Of a stretch of DNA of 64,000 bases, positions 35,768 through 45,237 are shown piece by piece. The notes below the pieces were generated by a model. The model saw nothing but the letters and a program-made list of their open reading frames with translations, was not told where the DNA came from and did not search any database. Every line of letters begins with the position of its first letter. Positions within the stretch are counted from its first letter, which is position 1. This stretch comes from CBDCVO01 sp965223085. Its GTDB lineage: Bacteria; Pseudomonadota; Gammaproteobacteria; Ga0077536. The stretch is taken from contig OZ244981.1 of NCBI GenBank assembly GCA_965223085.1, positions 1 through 64,000 of the forward strand, written 5' to 3'. Made by a program: the position numbers and the translations under genes.

Positions 35768-36850
35768 ATGCGCGCTAAGTGCACAAAATGCTTACTACCC
35801 GCCCAGGCACTAGACGCCGATTTAGACGAGGCGGGCGTGTGTCGCTGGTGTCGCGACGCGGATCGCGGGCAAACAAATCAAGAAAGTGAAATAAAACGTC
35901 GCGAATTTTTGCAGCAATTCGAAGAAACCGTTGCGCAATGTCGCGGCCACGGGGAATACGACTGCTTGGTGCCGTTTAGCGGCGGTAAAGACAGCTGTTA
36001 TTTGCTGTATAAGCTGAAAGTCGAATACAAGCTCAACGTCCTTGCGTTTACCGTCAACGTTAGTATTCCCGCTCTCGCTTGGCAGAACATTCAACGCAGC
36101 ATCGAAAAACTCGAAATCGATCATCTCTCCTACCAGCCGCCGCGGGCGTTCTACCGCAAGCTATTTCGATATCTATTGATGAACCAAGAAGCGCGCGGCG
36201 CGGTCTATACCGTCTCATACGTCTATGCACCGTTGTTCGAAGGTGACGCGATCAAGCTAGCCATAGAAAAAGACATTCCGTTGATCCTGGCCGGTTATTC
36301 ACCGGGCCAACCCGAGCCCGAACGCATGTTGTTTGAGTTCTCCGGACCGCTGATTACCGCGACGGATTGGACGCCGCCCCATTTGCGCGCCTGTGGTGAG
36401 TTTAGCGCGGCGGAACTGGCACGTTTTTATAACCCGGCAAACCTTCCCGCCGGCACTGCGTTCCCGCGCTACTTAGCGCCGTTTCACGCCTGGCCCTATA
36501 ATCAAGAAGAGGTCATGGCCGCGGTGGTTGAGCACGGTCTCGTCGCGACGAAGCGTCACGCGAATCCGATTTTCAGTAACTATCCGATCAATTGGCTGTT
36601 GATGTATTCGGATCTAAAAAATTTCGGCTATAACCCCTACGCACCCGAATTTGCCGCACTCATTCGTGACGGCAAGGCAAGCCGTACCTACTGGCAAGTG
36701 ATGGCGCCGATCGTAGACGGCATGATTCGCCATAAACAACTCCTCGGCCGCCACACAGCGTCGCACATGAAATGGCTAGACTTGCGCGACGAGGACTTGC
36801 GCATCACGCTACCGAAGGGCGCTTACGATCCCCCTGGGGTAACGAGCTAG
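35768..36850 (+). CDS. PP-loop ATP pyrophosphatase (N-acetyl sugar amidotransferase-like)
   Basis: A 360-residue protein. An N-terminal four-Cys cluster (C5, C8, C25, C28) probably binds zinc, and the PP-loop LVPFSGGKDSCYLL is near residues 70-83. The layout resembles WbpG-type amidotransferase subunits that convert a UDP-sugar acetamido or keto group to an amidine with ammonia from a partner. No glutaminase partner is adjacent, so the real reaction is open. Seven nt separate it from the FtsX gene, implying co-transcription. Confidence 0.8.
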   Translation: MRAKCTKCLLPAQALDADLDEAGVCRWCRDADRGQTNQESEIKRREFLQQFEETVAQCRGHGEYDCLVPFSGGKDSCYLLYKLKVEYKLNVLAFTVNVSIPALAWQNIQRSIEKLEIDHLSYQPPRAFYRKLFRYLLMNQEARGAVYTVSYVYAPLFEGDAIKLAIEKDIPLILAGYSPGQPEPERMLFEFSGPLITATDWTPPHLRACGEFSAAELARFYNPANLPAGTAFPRYLAPFHAWPYNQEEVMAAVVEHGLVATKRHANPIFSNYPINWLLMYSDLKNFGYNPYAPEFAALIRDGKASRTYWQVMAPIVDGMIRHKQLLGRHTASHMKWLDLRDEDLRITLPKGAYDPPGVTS

Positions 36851-36857
36851 AGCCTTG

Positions 36858-38396
36858 ATGCTCACGCGCTGCCCCTTTTGTCATAGCCGCTATCGCCTCC
36901 ACAACGGCGTTGCCGACAGTCACGGTGCGGTGTTTTGCGGCCAGTGCGACCTCGTCTTCGATGCCGTGCGTTCACTCTACGACCCCGAAGGCAAACCGAT
37001 CCCGGTGCGCGATTTTCAAGGCTTCTATACGAGCGGCGACCGCGACGTTTACGTCACAAAAGATACCCCCCTCGCCGAGCCCTATCGCGAATTGATCGAC
37101 GAGCCGTTGTACGTACCCAGCGGTGCACGCCCAACGATCCCTGCCGACACGCAGGACAGTGGCAACCTGCGATCTTTAGTATCGGCAGCGCGGCTCGCAC
37201 TGCGCAATATGCTCCGTAACCGGCGACGCTCACTGTTTGCTTTAGCCGCGATTTCCTTTGGCGTCATCGCGATCTTGCTCGCCGGTGGCTTCATCGAATA
37301 CCTGCTTGAGGCGATGCGGGAATCGACGATTCACTCCCAACTCGGCCACATTCAAGTCAGCCGCTCCGGCTATCATGCCGGTGGACAAGCCGATCCTTTT
37401 GCTTTTTTACTGCCCCAACGATCGCCCGAGCTCGGCGCTTTGGAAACGCTAGACCACGTGAAAGTCGTAGCACCGCGGTTGTACTTCAGCGGGCTGTTGA
37501 GTCACGACGAAACTACGGTGTCGTTTACCGGCCAAGGCATCGAAGCTGCGACGGAAACGGACTTAAACAAGGGCGTCGCCATCGTGACGGGCAACGACTT
37601 ACGGCCAGATGCTGCAAACCAGGTGATCCTCGGCGTCGGTCTCGCCCACAATGTTGGCGTAGAAGTGGGCGACGCTGTAGTTGTGCTAACCAATACGGAA
37701 GCCGGTTCCATCAATGCCGTGGAACTTACCGTTGCAGGAACTTTTCGTACTTCGGCAAAAGCATTCGATGACAGCGCGCTGCGCATTCATATCGACACGG
37801 CACGGGCATTGCTCAAAGCGCAAGGCAGTCATACCTGGATCGTATTATTGGACGACACCAAGCAAACCATGCCGGTTTATCAGGCCGTTAGTAGCCAGTT
37901 GGACACGTCGACGTACGAAGTGAAACCGTGGCATGCGCTGGCGGACTTTTTCAATAAAACCGTCAAGCTTTTCGGCCGCCAAGTGATGCTCGTCGCACTC
38001 ATCATCGGTTTGCTGATCCTGCTGAGCATTTCGAACACGATGATGATGAATGTTATGGAGCGTACGAATGAAATTGGCACCTTGATGGCCGTGGGCTTGA
38101 AACGCAAACGGATTCGCACCTTGTTCTTGTGTGAAGGCCTACTGCTCGGGTTTTTGGGTGGTTTGCTGGGCGCGGGGCTCGGTTGGCTGCTCGCCCAACT
38201 GATTTCCTGGATCGGCATTCCCATGCCCGCCCCGCCCGGCATGTCGGTTGGCTTCACCGCCGAGATCTTGGTCACGCCGAAACTCATGGGCCTCGGATTT
38301 CTAATCGCGTTCATTGCGACCACGCTTGCGACAGTGTATCCCGCAGTCAAAGCCGCACGGCACGACATCGTCGACGCCCTGCGCCACAATCGCTAA
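36858..38396 (+). CDS. Zinc-ribbon/FtsX-type ABC permease fusion
   Basis: A 512-residue protein. The first 40 residues form an MJ0042-like zinc ribbon (CPFCHSRYRLH then FCGQCDLVF). After a 70-residue linker comes a MacB/FtsX-type permease: one TM helix near residue 130 (SLFALAAISFGVIAILLAGG), a periplasmic domain beginning STIHSQLGHIQVSRSGYHAG, and three C-terminal helices (VALIIGLLILLSISNTMMM, LLLGFLGGLLGAGLGWLLA, LGFLIAFIATTLATVYP). It is a paralogue of the next gene. Probable lipoprotein or lipid exporter; the ATPase is likely the gene at 50.8 kb. Confidence 0.85.
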   Translation: MLTRCPFCHSRYRLHNGVADSHGAVFCGQCDLVFDAVRSLYDPEGKPIPVRDFQGFYTSGDRDVYVTKDTPLAEPYRELIDEPLYVPSGARPTIPADTQDSGNLRSLVSAARLALRNMLRNRRRSLFALAAISFGVIAILLAGGFIEYLLEAMRESTIHSQLGHIQVSRSGYHAGGQADPFAFLLPQRSPELGALETLDHVKVVAPRLYFSGLLSHDETTVSFTGQGIEAATETDLNKGVAIVTGNDLRPDAANQVILGVGLAHNVGVEVGDAVVVLTNTEAGSINAVELTVAGTFRTSAKAFDDSALRIHIDTARALLKAQGSHTWIVLLDDTKQTMPVYQAVSSQLDTSTYEVKPWHALADFFNKTVKLFGRQVMLVALIIGLLILLSISNTMMMNVMERTNEIGTLMAVGLKRKRIRTLFLCEGLLLGFLGGLLGAGLGWLLAQLISWIGIPMPAPPGMSVGFTAEILVTPKLMGLGFLIAFIATTLATVYPAVKAARHDIVDALRHNR

Positions 38397-38431
38397 GCTC
38401 GAGCATTTTCCGGCACGGCACCGTCATTTAT

Positions 38432-38530
38432 CGACTGGATTCCCGCCGGCGCGGGAATGGCGAGGATGACGCCACCACCGTCGTCCCGCCCGACCCCCTT
38501 CGGCCTGTCGCAAGCCGCCTTGCGATAGGC
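38432..38530. repeat. REP-like palindromes between the two permease genes
   Basis: GACTGGATTCCCGCCGGCGC then GGGAATGGCGAGG (38433-38465), then CGTCGTCCCGCCCGACCCCC and CTGTCGCAAGCCGCCTTGCGA, the last also present at 18.1 kb. It fills the 175-bp gap. Confidence 0.7.
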
Positions 38531-38571
38531 GATAAATTAAACGTGCACGCGGGATCCCGTAAAATCAGCCT

Positions 38572-39783
38572 ATGTTCCAACTCGCACTAAGAAACATACT
38601 TAGACATAAAGGCAGATTCCTAATCACCCTGGGCGCGATCGTCTTCGGTGTGATGGCATTGATTTTGAGCGGTGGTTTCGTTGCCGATGTCTTCGTGCAG
38701 CTGCGCGAAGTGACGATTCATTCACAGCTCGGGCACATTCAAATTCACAAAGCCGGTTACACCAAACTCGGCCGCCGCGCGCCCTACGATTATTTGCTGG
38801 ACGATCCCGCACATCTCGCCAGCGAACTCGCAACCCTTCCTCATGTCGTGAACGTATTACAGCGCCTGGAATTCTCGGGCTTGCTCTCCAAGGGGCGGGC
38901 AGATTTACCCATCATCGGCCAAGGCATCGAACCCAATAAAGAAACCGAACTCGGCACATTCTTACGCATCGCGGCGGGCCGCCATTTAACTAACGACGAT
39001 GCCGTCGGGATTTTAGTCGGTCAAGGCGTCGCCGGCGCGCTGCAATTGAGCCCCGGTGATTTTGTCATTTTAATGGTGAACACGCCCGACGGCGCTTTGA
39101 ATTCATTAGAGTTCGAAGTCGTGGGTGTGTTTCAAACATTCTCCAAGGACTTTGACGATCGCGCCGTGCAGATCCCGCTCGCGGCGGCGCAAGAATTGCT
39201 CGTTACCGACAAGGCCCATATGGCGGTATTGCATCTCGACGACAGCGCGCACGTCGATGAAGTCGTCACGAGAATCAAAGCGTCGAATCCGCCAGAGACC
39301 TTTGATGTCTTGCGTTGGGAAGACTTGGCCGATTTTTACGCTAGCACCGTGGCGCTCTATCAACGCCAATTCGGCATATTGTTATTTATTGTCTTGCTCA
39401 TGGTCATCTTAGGCGTAGCCAATAGCATCAACATGGCGATCTTCGAACGCACCGGTGAGTTCGGCACGCAAAGGGCAACGGGTGATCGGGGCCGCCGTAT
39501 TTTTTATTTGATCGTCACCGAAACCGCAATCTTGGGCTTCATCGGTGCCGTGTTGGGCCTGCTCATCGGCGTCGCGCTCGCGTGGGGGATCTCGCGGCTT
39601 GGTATTCCGATGCCGCCACCGCCGAATTCAAACACCGGCTATACTGCCTACATTCGCATCGTGCCCAGCGTGCTCGTTCTTTCGTGCTTGGTCGGTTTGA
39701 TCGCCAGCGTACTCGCGGCGCTGCTGCCCGCGTGGCGCACCGCACGCGTATCGATTATCGATGCGCTGCGGCAAAACGTTTGA
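38572..39783 (+). CDS. FtsX/LolC-type ABC transporter permease
   Basis: A 403-residue MacB/FtsX permease: N-terminal TM (FLITLGAIVFGVMALILSGG), a periplasmic MacB-PCD domain (VTIHSQLGHIQIHKAGYTKL), and three C-terminal helices (LLFIVLLMVILGVANSINM, AILGFIGAVLGLLIGVALAW, SVLVLSCLVGLIASVLAALLP). It shares IHSQLGHIQ, SGLLSK/H and the whole topology with the preceding permease, so the two may form a heterodimer. Its ATPase and LolA-like partners are probably those at 50-51.5 kb. Confidence 0.9.
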   Translation: MFQLALRNILRHKGRFLITLGAIVFGVMALILSGGFVADVFVQLREVTIHSQLGHIQIHKAGYTKLGRRAPYDYLLDDPAHLASELATLPHVVNVLQRLEFSGLLSKGRADLPIIGQGIEPNKETELGTFLRIAAGRHLTNDDAVGILVGQGVAGALQLSPGDFVILMVNTPDGALNSLEFEVVGVFQTFSKDFDDRAVQIPLAAAQELLVTDKAHMAVLHLDDSAHVDEVVTRIKASNPPETFDVLRWEDLADFYASTVALYQRQFGILLFIVLLMVILGVANSINMAIFERTGEFGTQRATGDRGRRIFYLIVTETAILGFIGAVLGLLIGVALAWGISRLGIPMPPPPNSNTGYTAYIRIVPSVLVLSCLVGLIASVLAALLPAWRTARVSIIDALRQNV

Positions 39784-39824
39784 ATTTGTTGACGGCAACT
39801 CGGTAGCGCAACACGGAACATAGT

Positions 39825-39880
39825 CGACTGGATTCCCGTTTTCACGGGAATGACGAGAAGACGCGGGGTGACGAGAAGGT
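39825..39880. repeat. REP-like palindrome
   Basis: GACTGGATTCCCGTTTTCAC then GGGAATGACGAGAAG (39827-39860), followed by degenerate GGGGTGACGAGAAGG copies. It sits between the permease and DUF2235 genes. The rest of that 270-bp gap holds GGAGGG before the DUF2235 start and no gene. Confidence 0.75.
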
Positions 39881-40053
39881 GTGGAAATGACATAACAACG
39901 CTCGGGCAACGTGCGCATAGTAAACCCGTTTCATTAGTTTCATGCCTTTCCGTCGCGCACGTGCGCTTCCGCACATGCGCGCCGCAAACCAACTGGCTGC
40001 CCGTGCATTTATTGACCATGCTTCGTTACGAAGTCACGTAGCGGAGGGTGGTC

Positions 40054-41301
40054 ATGGCCTTATATGCGTTCGATGGAACTTGGCGGGAAGACGAAGACGC
40101 GCCGGAGGACACCACCAATGTCGTGCGTTTCCGCGATCTCTATCGCGGTAGAACGGAATACCGTGACGGCGTCGGTACGCGCTTTTCCATTTTGGGCAAA
40201 TTCTTAGGCGGCCTGTTCGGCTTCGGTGGGCGCTCGCGCGTCGAACAAATGTACGAGGCCGTGCGGGAGAATTATCGTCGCGGCGATACCGTCATCGACA
40301 TCATCGGCTTCAGCCGCGGTGCGGCCTTGGCGGTGCACTTCTGCCATATTCTCGCCGACCATGGCATCGAGCTCGACGCCAACAGGACCGTGAAACCCGA
40401 AATCCGCTTCTTGGGTTTATGGGACACCGTCGCATCGTTTGGTTTGTCGTTCGACATCGGCTCGGTTATCAATTTTCAAGACATCAATCTTGGCTGGAAT
40501 ATCGCATCCATTCCGGACAACGTGCGCGCTTGTGCACATGCCCTCGCGCTCGATGAGCGGCGTGAGACGTTCCGACCGCAGCGTTATGATCGCGTCGGGC
40601 TAGATTCACGCATTACCGAATTGTGGTTTCGCGGTGTGCACGCCGACATTGGCGGCGGCAATAGCAATTTGGCGCGCAACGTGATCGCGCTCACCTGGAT
40701 GGTCGAACAAGCGCGCCTCGCGGGTGCGCAATTCGACGACGCCGCCTGCGCCACTGTAGCCAGCAAGGCGGACGCGGGCGCGCCGATTAAATCCAACATC
40801 GATCCCCGTATCGACCCGCGACGCGAAACCTGCCCCGTAGATCGGGTTCATCCCAGTGCAAAGGCCAAGGCCTTGGCGCCAGGCGAGCGCGCAACGTTCA
40901 CCGTCAACTCCTGCGAGCACTACAACTGGGCGGCGGTGCAATTAGAAAAAGGGGCACGGTATCGTTTCGATGTCGCCGCGAGTGAATGTTGGGAAGACGG
41001 CGGTACCACCTGCGGCGCCGATGGATGGAGTAGCGCCTCGCACCCTTTCATCGCTACCCATGCACTGCGCGGCTTTGAACCTTACCGTCGCGTGCCCGAG
41101 GCAAACTGGTTTGAGCTCATCGGTGCCCTATCGAACGACGATGAAGAACTCTTTCGCATCGGCAGCGGCGGACCCGAGCACGATTACGTCGCGCCGCGGG
41201 ATGCGGAGCTTTTTGCGTTTGCAAATGATCTCAGCACCAACTACCGCAACAATATCGGCGCCATCACCGTCGGTGTCACCCGCCTTACGGAACCACACTA
41301 A
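40054..41301 (+). CDS. DUF2235 (Tle1-like) alpha/beta hydrolase
   Basis: A 415-residue DUF2235 protein. It begins MALYAFDGTWRED, has the nucleophile elbow IIGFSRGAALAVHF (Ser near residue 88), a likely catalytic Asp in FLGLWDTVASFG, and a His in WFRGVHADIGGGN. The order matches phospholipase-type DUF2235 hydrolases, including type VI effectors. GGAGG lies six nt before the ATG. Its stop overlaps the next start (TAATG), so it is coupled to the large membrane protein. No VgrG or PAAR gene is nearby. Phospholipase activity is inferred. Confidence 0.9.
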   Translation: MALYAFDGTWREDEDAPEDTTNVVRFRDLYRGRTEYRDGVGTRFSILGKFLGGLFGFGGRSRVEQMYEAVRENYRRGDTVIDIIGFSRGAALAVHFCHILADHGIELDANRTVKPEIRFLGLWDTVASFGLSFDIGSVINFQDINLGWNIASIPDNVRACAHALALDERRETFRPQRYDRVGLDSRITELWFRGVHADIGGGNSNLARNVIALTWMVEQARLAGAQFDDAACATVASKADAGAPIKSNIDPRIDPRRETCPVDRVHPSAKAKALAPGERATFTVNSCEHYNWAAVQLEKGARYRFDVAASECWEDGGTTCGADGWSSASHPFIATHALRGFEPYRRVPEANWFELIGALSNDDEELFRIGSGGPEHDYVAPRDAELFAFANDLSTNYRNNIGAITVGVTRLTEPH

Positions 41302-44300
41302 TGGCCATCAACTTGGCAACACGCATCGGTTGTTTACGCCGAATGATATTGATCGGCTTGCTCTATGCCGGTGTCGTCTGCGCATTGCTAGGCGGCCATT
41401 TCTTGAGCAAGGCGCATTTCGAGAAGCTCGCGCACCGGCATGCGTTTAGCAATCTCACCCAGCTAACGAAGTCCGCGGCGATCAGTGCCGCATCGTTTGG
41501 TGCGGCGTTCAAGCGTCAAATCAAGCGATATTCTAACAGCGCACTTGAGCCGCAGGAGTTAAAAATTGAGCTAACAAAAGATTTGGATGCGTTTTTCAAG
41601 CAGTTCCCGCAATTTAGTTTCAATACCAACATCGATATTGCGAGCGCCTGCGAGCAAGACAGCGATGATGTTTATTTGCAAGTACGCGCGCCGTTGTCGA
41701 GCACGGGCCAGTACGCCGCGCGCTTCAGTAGCTGCCTCGGGCGCGCCGCCAGCGATTTCGGCGTTATTGCGGAGACAGATTTGAGCGCATTATTCGATCT
41801 CAGCACCATCGACTTGCCTTTCGAGCACTTATTCCTCGTCGACGCCAAGCATAGCGTATTGCACCGCTGGCGCCGCGAAGATCTCGGGGCACGACACCAG
41901 GCGTTGGTGAGTGCCACAAACATGGCGACCAGCGACGTTCTCGTACGCGATGCCACCTCCTTGCTGGTCGAAAACGAACACAAGAACAATCCGCAACAAA
42001 GCACCGCAGACACCCGAGGAAGGAAGGCGCAGCCGAACTATCAACGCAACACTAACACACGCGCCGCAGCGCACAAGGTGAATGCCGCGACCGTGCTAGA
42101 GCACACTATCGCGGGCGAGGATTACGTAATCTTTGCCGTTCCGGCAAACGCGCCGTATCCGATAACATCGCGCGTTGCACCCGCCAAGTGGCTCTATATC
42201 GGTGTGATTTCGCGCGCTGAACTCAACGCGCAAGCACGCAGTCATGCCCGGGGTTGGGGCCTCGGTATTATCGGCGCACTGATTTTTGCGCTCTGCTCCC
42301 TGCCCTTGATAAAAGTGCATTTTCAAGGCAAGCAAATGGCTTTCACGTACCGTGATCTCGTGATAGCCACCGTCTCGGGGGTGGCGCTTATCGCGGCGGT
42401 TGCCTTAGCGATCGGCGGGCGTATCGTCTGGGAACACCGTCGTGATGAATGGTATACGCAAGCGCACCAGCTAGCACACGAACTCGACAAAAACTTCGCG
42501 CGCGAAACGGCAAAATGGGCACGCTGGATCGAAGACATCGCATCACCGTCCACCGACGCCTTAGCACGCCAGAATGGCCGCACCCGGCCGCAAGACGATG
42601 ATCCACGCCCCCACCATGCTCACATCCGCACCGCAACTGAACACTGTTCGAAGTCCGAGCCCAGACACGACGGCGTCGTTCAGCATGCAAGCTGCCCCGC
42701 TTTCGATATTTTTTTCACCACCAATAACAAAGGCGAATGGCAGACCGGTTCCGCGGTGAGTAATTTACGGGTCGAGCCGCAGCCATCCTCTTTGCACAAG
42801 CGCGCGTACTTTCAAAGCGCATCGTTCGGCGAAACGAACGCCTGTATCGGTGAGCGTGCGCCGCTCCCGATCAGTATTGAGCAAGTTCGCGCTTATAGTT
42901 CAGGGCGCAAATTGACGGTGCTAGCGGTGCCGTGGCAAGACTTTCGTCGTCGCACGCAGCCTGGCCCGAGCTTCGTGTCAACCGATCCGACTGGCATAAG
43001 GCCCTGTGCCGCGAGGCGCGCAATGACACCTACGAAAGTTTTTGTCGCGGCGCTAGAAACTGAGACCTTCGTAACGGCTGCGCTGCCGCCACCGTTTGCC
43101 TACGCGGTCGTGGATCGTGCCGGCAAGGTTTTGTTTCATAGCATCGACAACTTGGCATTGGTGGAGAATATCGGCGGCGCTACCGACAATAATCCTGACC
43201 TACTCGCTGCGCTCAACAAGGGGCGTTCACGGCGCCTCGCGTTCAATTATCATACGCAAGCACATATCGGGGTCACGATACCCTTAAACGGGTTGCACGC
43301 AGCGGGTGCTTCCCCGCCGTGGCAATTAATCGTCTTTGCGCCAAAACGCGAACTCTACGAGATCTGGAAGAACACCATGATCACCGCCGATGTGATTGTC
43401 GCCGGGTTTCTCGGCGCTAGCGTGGTGTTGCTCAGTTTACTCGTGACCGTCTGGTACCGTGTTGTGCGGCGGCCAGATCACCGGCCGCAACTACCATGGC
43501 CGACACCAATCTATTTGAATTCTGCCCGCAAACGCCTCCTGTGCAGCGTTGCTGTGGCGCTAATCGCCGTTAGTTGTGTTTATGCGGGCGTGAATATCAA
43601 CACCACATCGCCGTACCAATGGATAGTATGGCTCGCTTTGCTCGCTTGCACCTTAGCGATCGCCGTGGTGATCGTATTTCCCGTAAAGCAACCAAATCGG
43701 GGCGCGACGCCACCCGGCGTCGGGGAGATCCCTGCCGCTAAGCTCACCCGCCACCATAGCGTTTGCTACGGTGCGCTTGGTGCAGTTGCGTTGTGCGTGA
43801 TCGTCATTGTGCCGGCAGGGCTCGCGCTCTATCAAGCACACCAGATACAATCCAACTTGTTGCAAAAACATACCGAGCTACAGCTCGAGGCAAAAGAAAA
43901 AGCCATTCAGCAACGTCTTGCGCACAAGTACGCCCATATTCTGCACACACCGCTGCCCGCACACGCCCGTGGTCCGCACACCTACCGTGTTGTCGGTAAA
44001 CCGAGCGCTGAGCAGGTTTATCGAACGAGCGCGCCCGCAATGCTCGGCATATTCAACAACTCCCGGTGGGCAACATTCTGGCATGCACCACAGCGAACAC
44101 CTTTAGGTACGCCGGCACAACACGTTACCGAACAAAAAGATCTCCTCGGCACAATACCGACCTACGCGCTATGCGTGATCACGATGCTTGCCTTGTTGTG
44201 GAGCGGCCCGCGCTGGCTGGCGCGTCGGGTACTCGGATATGGAGAGCACTACGCCCGCTGTGCGCGCCTACCTACTGATCTAAATTCCCTACGGGGGCAA

Positions 44301-45203
44301 AAAGTCATCCTGCTCGACGAACAGGGCAACACCTGGGCACGCCTCCGCAACCATTTCGGTGACGACGGTGTCGTAGACTTCAGACGCAAACCCGAAAACG
44401 CGCTATGGCAATCCTGGCTTCCCGCTCGGGATGCGGAAATCTGGTTGATCGACGGTGGCGAAGCGCCAATTTATGACCCCCATGGGCGCGCTACCATACT
44501 TGATTTTTTCGAGATGCTTAGCGACGCGCACGGGCACGCACCGCGTACCGTAATCATTCGCTCAGCAATCGAACCAACGTTTTGGTTGGACTACGCACGC
44601 ACTGCCAGCGGCGACGACACGCCGCGCTGGGGCCGCTTAACCGCCGCCGAACGGTACCGATTTGAGCGTCTCTTAGGTGATTTCGACATTTACGCAGAAC
44701 CCGCGGCAGGAAGCGCGGCCCCAAACCCGCGCGCCGACACATCGATAGGTGCTGAAGTCAATTTAAATGCCGCGCAACGCGCAAGGTTTAGATATTTATG
44801 GCGACTATCAACTTCCGAAGAGCGGCTCGTGCTGCATGAGCTCGCCCTCGGTCACATTATTAACCCGAGAAATACTGCCGTGCTCGCGAGTCTCATCGCT
44901 CGAGGTTTGATCGAAGACAGCAAGCCTTTAAATATTACCTCGCCAGCCTTACGGCACTTTGCGTTGAGCGCAGAACCAGAGCACCGCTGGCAACAGTATG
45001 CCGATCGGCGCGGGCGCAGCACTTGGGACGCCGTTCGCGGTCCGGTAATATTCTTGATCGCGGTCTTTACCGTGTTTTTGTTGGTGCAGTTTCGCGCCCA
45101 AATGCCGGGACTTATTCCCGCGTTGACGAGTCTCATCGCAATCATCCCGGTAGTTGAGAAAATGCTGGCCTTCGGACAAGGGCGCGCAAGCATAACAGGA
45201 TGA
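41301..45203 (+). CDS. Large polytopic membrane protein with Cache-like sensor segments
   Basis: A 1300-residue protein without a confident family. TM helices are seen near residues 15-35, 315-335, 350-375, 690-715, 745-765, 775-795, 830-850, 950-975 and two at the C-terminus. A Cache-like extracytoplasmic region precedes the fourth helix (FAYAVVDRAGKVLFHSIDNL, NIGGATDNNPDLLAALNKGR). The cytoplasmic C-terminal part has VILLDEQGNTWARLRNHFGD, WLIDGGEAPIY and a winged-helix-like EERLVLHELALGHIINPRN. It looks like a membrane sensor/transducer linked to the flanking lipases. It starts inside the DUF2235 stop codon. Confidence 0.8.
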   Translation: MAINLATRIGCLRRMILIGLLYAGVVCALLGGHFLSKAHFEKLAHRHAFSNLTQLTKSAAISAASFGAAFKRQIKRYSNSALEPQELKIELTKDLDAFFKQFPQFSFNTNIDIASACEQDSDDVYLQVRAPLSSTGQYAARFSSCLGRAASDFGVIAETDLSALFDLSTIDLPFEHLFLVDAKHSVLHRWRREDLGARHQALVSATNMATSDVLVRDATSLLVENEHKNNPQQSTADTRGRKAQPNYQRNTNTRAAAHKVNAATVLEHTIAGEDYVIFAVPANAPYPITSRVAPAKWLYIGVISRAELNAQARSHARGWGLGIIGALIFALCSLPLIKVHFQGKQMAFTYRDLVIATVSGVALIAAVALAIGGRIVWEHRRDEWYTQAHQLAHELDKNFARETAKWARWIEDIASPSTDALARQNGRTRPQDDDPRPHHAHIRTATEHCSKSEPRHDGVVQHASCPAFDIFFTTNNKGEWQTGSAVSNLRVEPQPSSLHKRAYFQSASFGETNACIGERAPLPISIEQVRAYSSGRKLTVLAVPWQDFRRRTQPGPSFVSTDPTGIRPCAARRAMTPTKVFVAALETETFVTAALPPPFAYAVVDRAGKVLFHSIDNLALVENIGGATDNNPDLLAALNKGRSRRLAFNYHTQAHIGVTIPLNGLHAAGASPPWQLIVFAPKRELYEIWKNTMITADVIVAGFLGASVVLLSLLVTVWYRVVRRPDHRPQLPWPTPIYLNSARKRLLCSVAVALIAVSCVYAGVNINTTSPYQWIVWLALLACTLAIAVVIVFPVKQPNRGATPPGVGEIPAAKLTRHHSVCYGALGAVALCVIVIVPAGLALYQAHQIQSNLLQKHTELQLEAKEKAIQQRLAHKYAHILHTPLPAHARGPHTYRVVGKPSAEQVYRTSAPAMLGIFNNSRWATFWHAPQRTPLGTPAQHVTEQKDLLGTIPTYALCVITMLALLWSGPRWLARRVLGYGEHYARCARLPTDLNSLRGQKVILLDEQGNTWARLRNHFGDDGVVDFRRKPENALWQSWLPARDAEIWLIDGGEAPIYDPHGRATILDFFEMLSDAHGHAPRTVIIRSAIEPTFWLDYARTASGDDTPRWGRLTAAERYRFERLLGDFDIYAEPAAGSAAPNPRADTSIGAEVNLNAAQRARFRYLWRLSTSEERLVLHELALGHIINPRNTAVLASLIARGLIEDSKPLNITSPALRHFALSAEPEHRWQQYADRRGRSTWDAVRGPVIFLIAVFTVFLLVQFRAQMPGLIPALTSLIAIIPVVEKMLAFGQGRASITG

Positions 45204-45237
45204 TAGTATCGCAATATTTTCCGTGGGGGAGTCGGAT

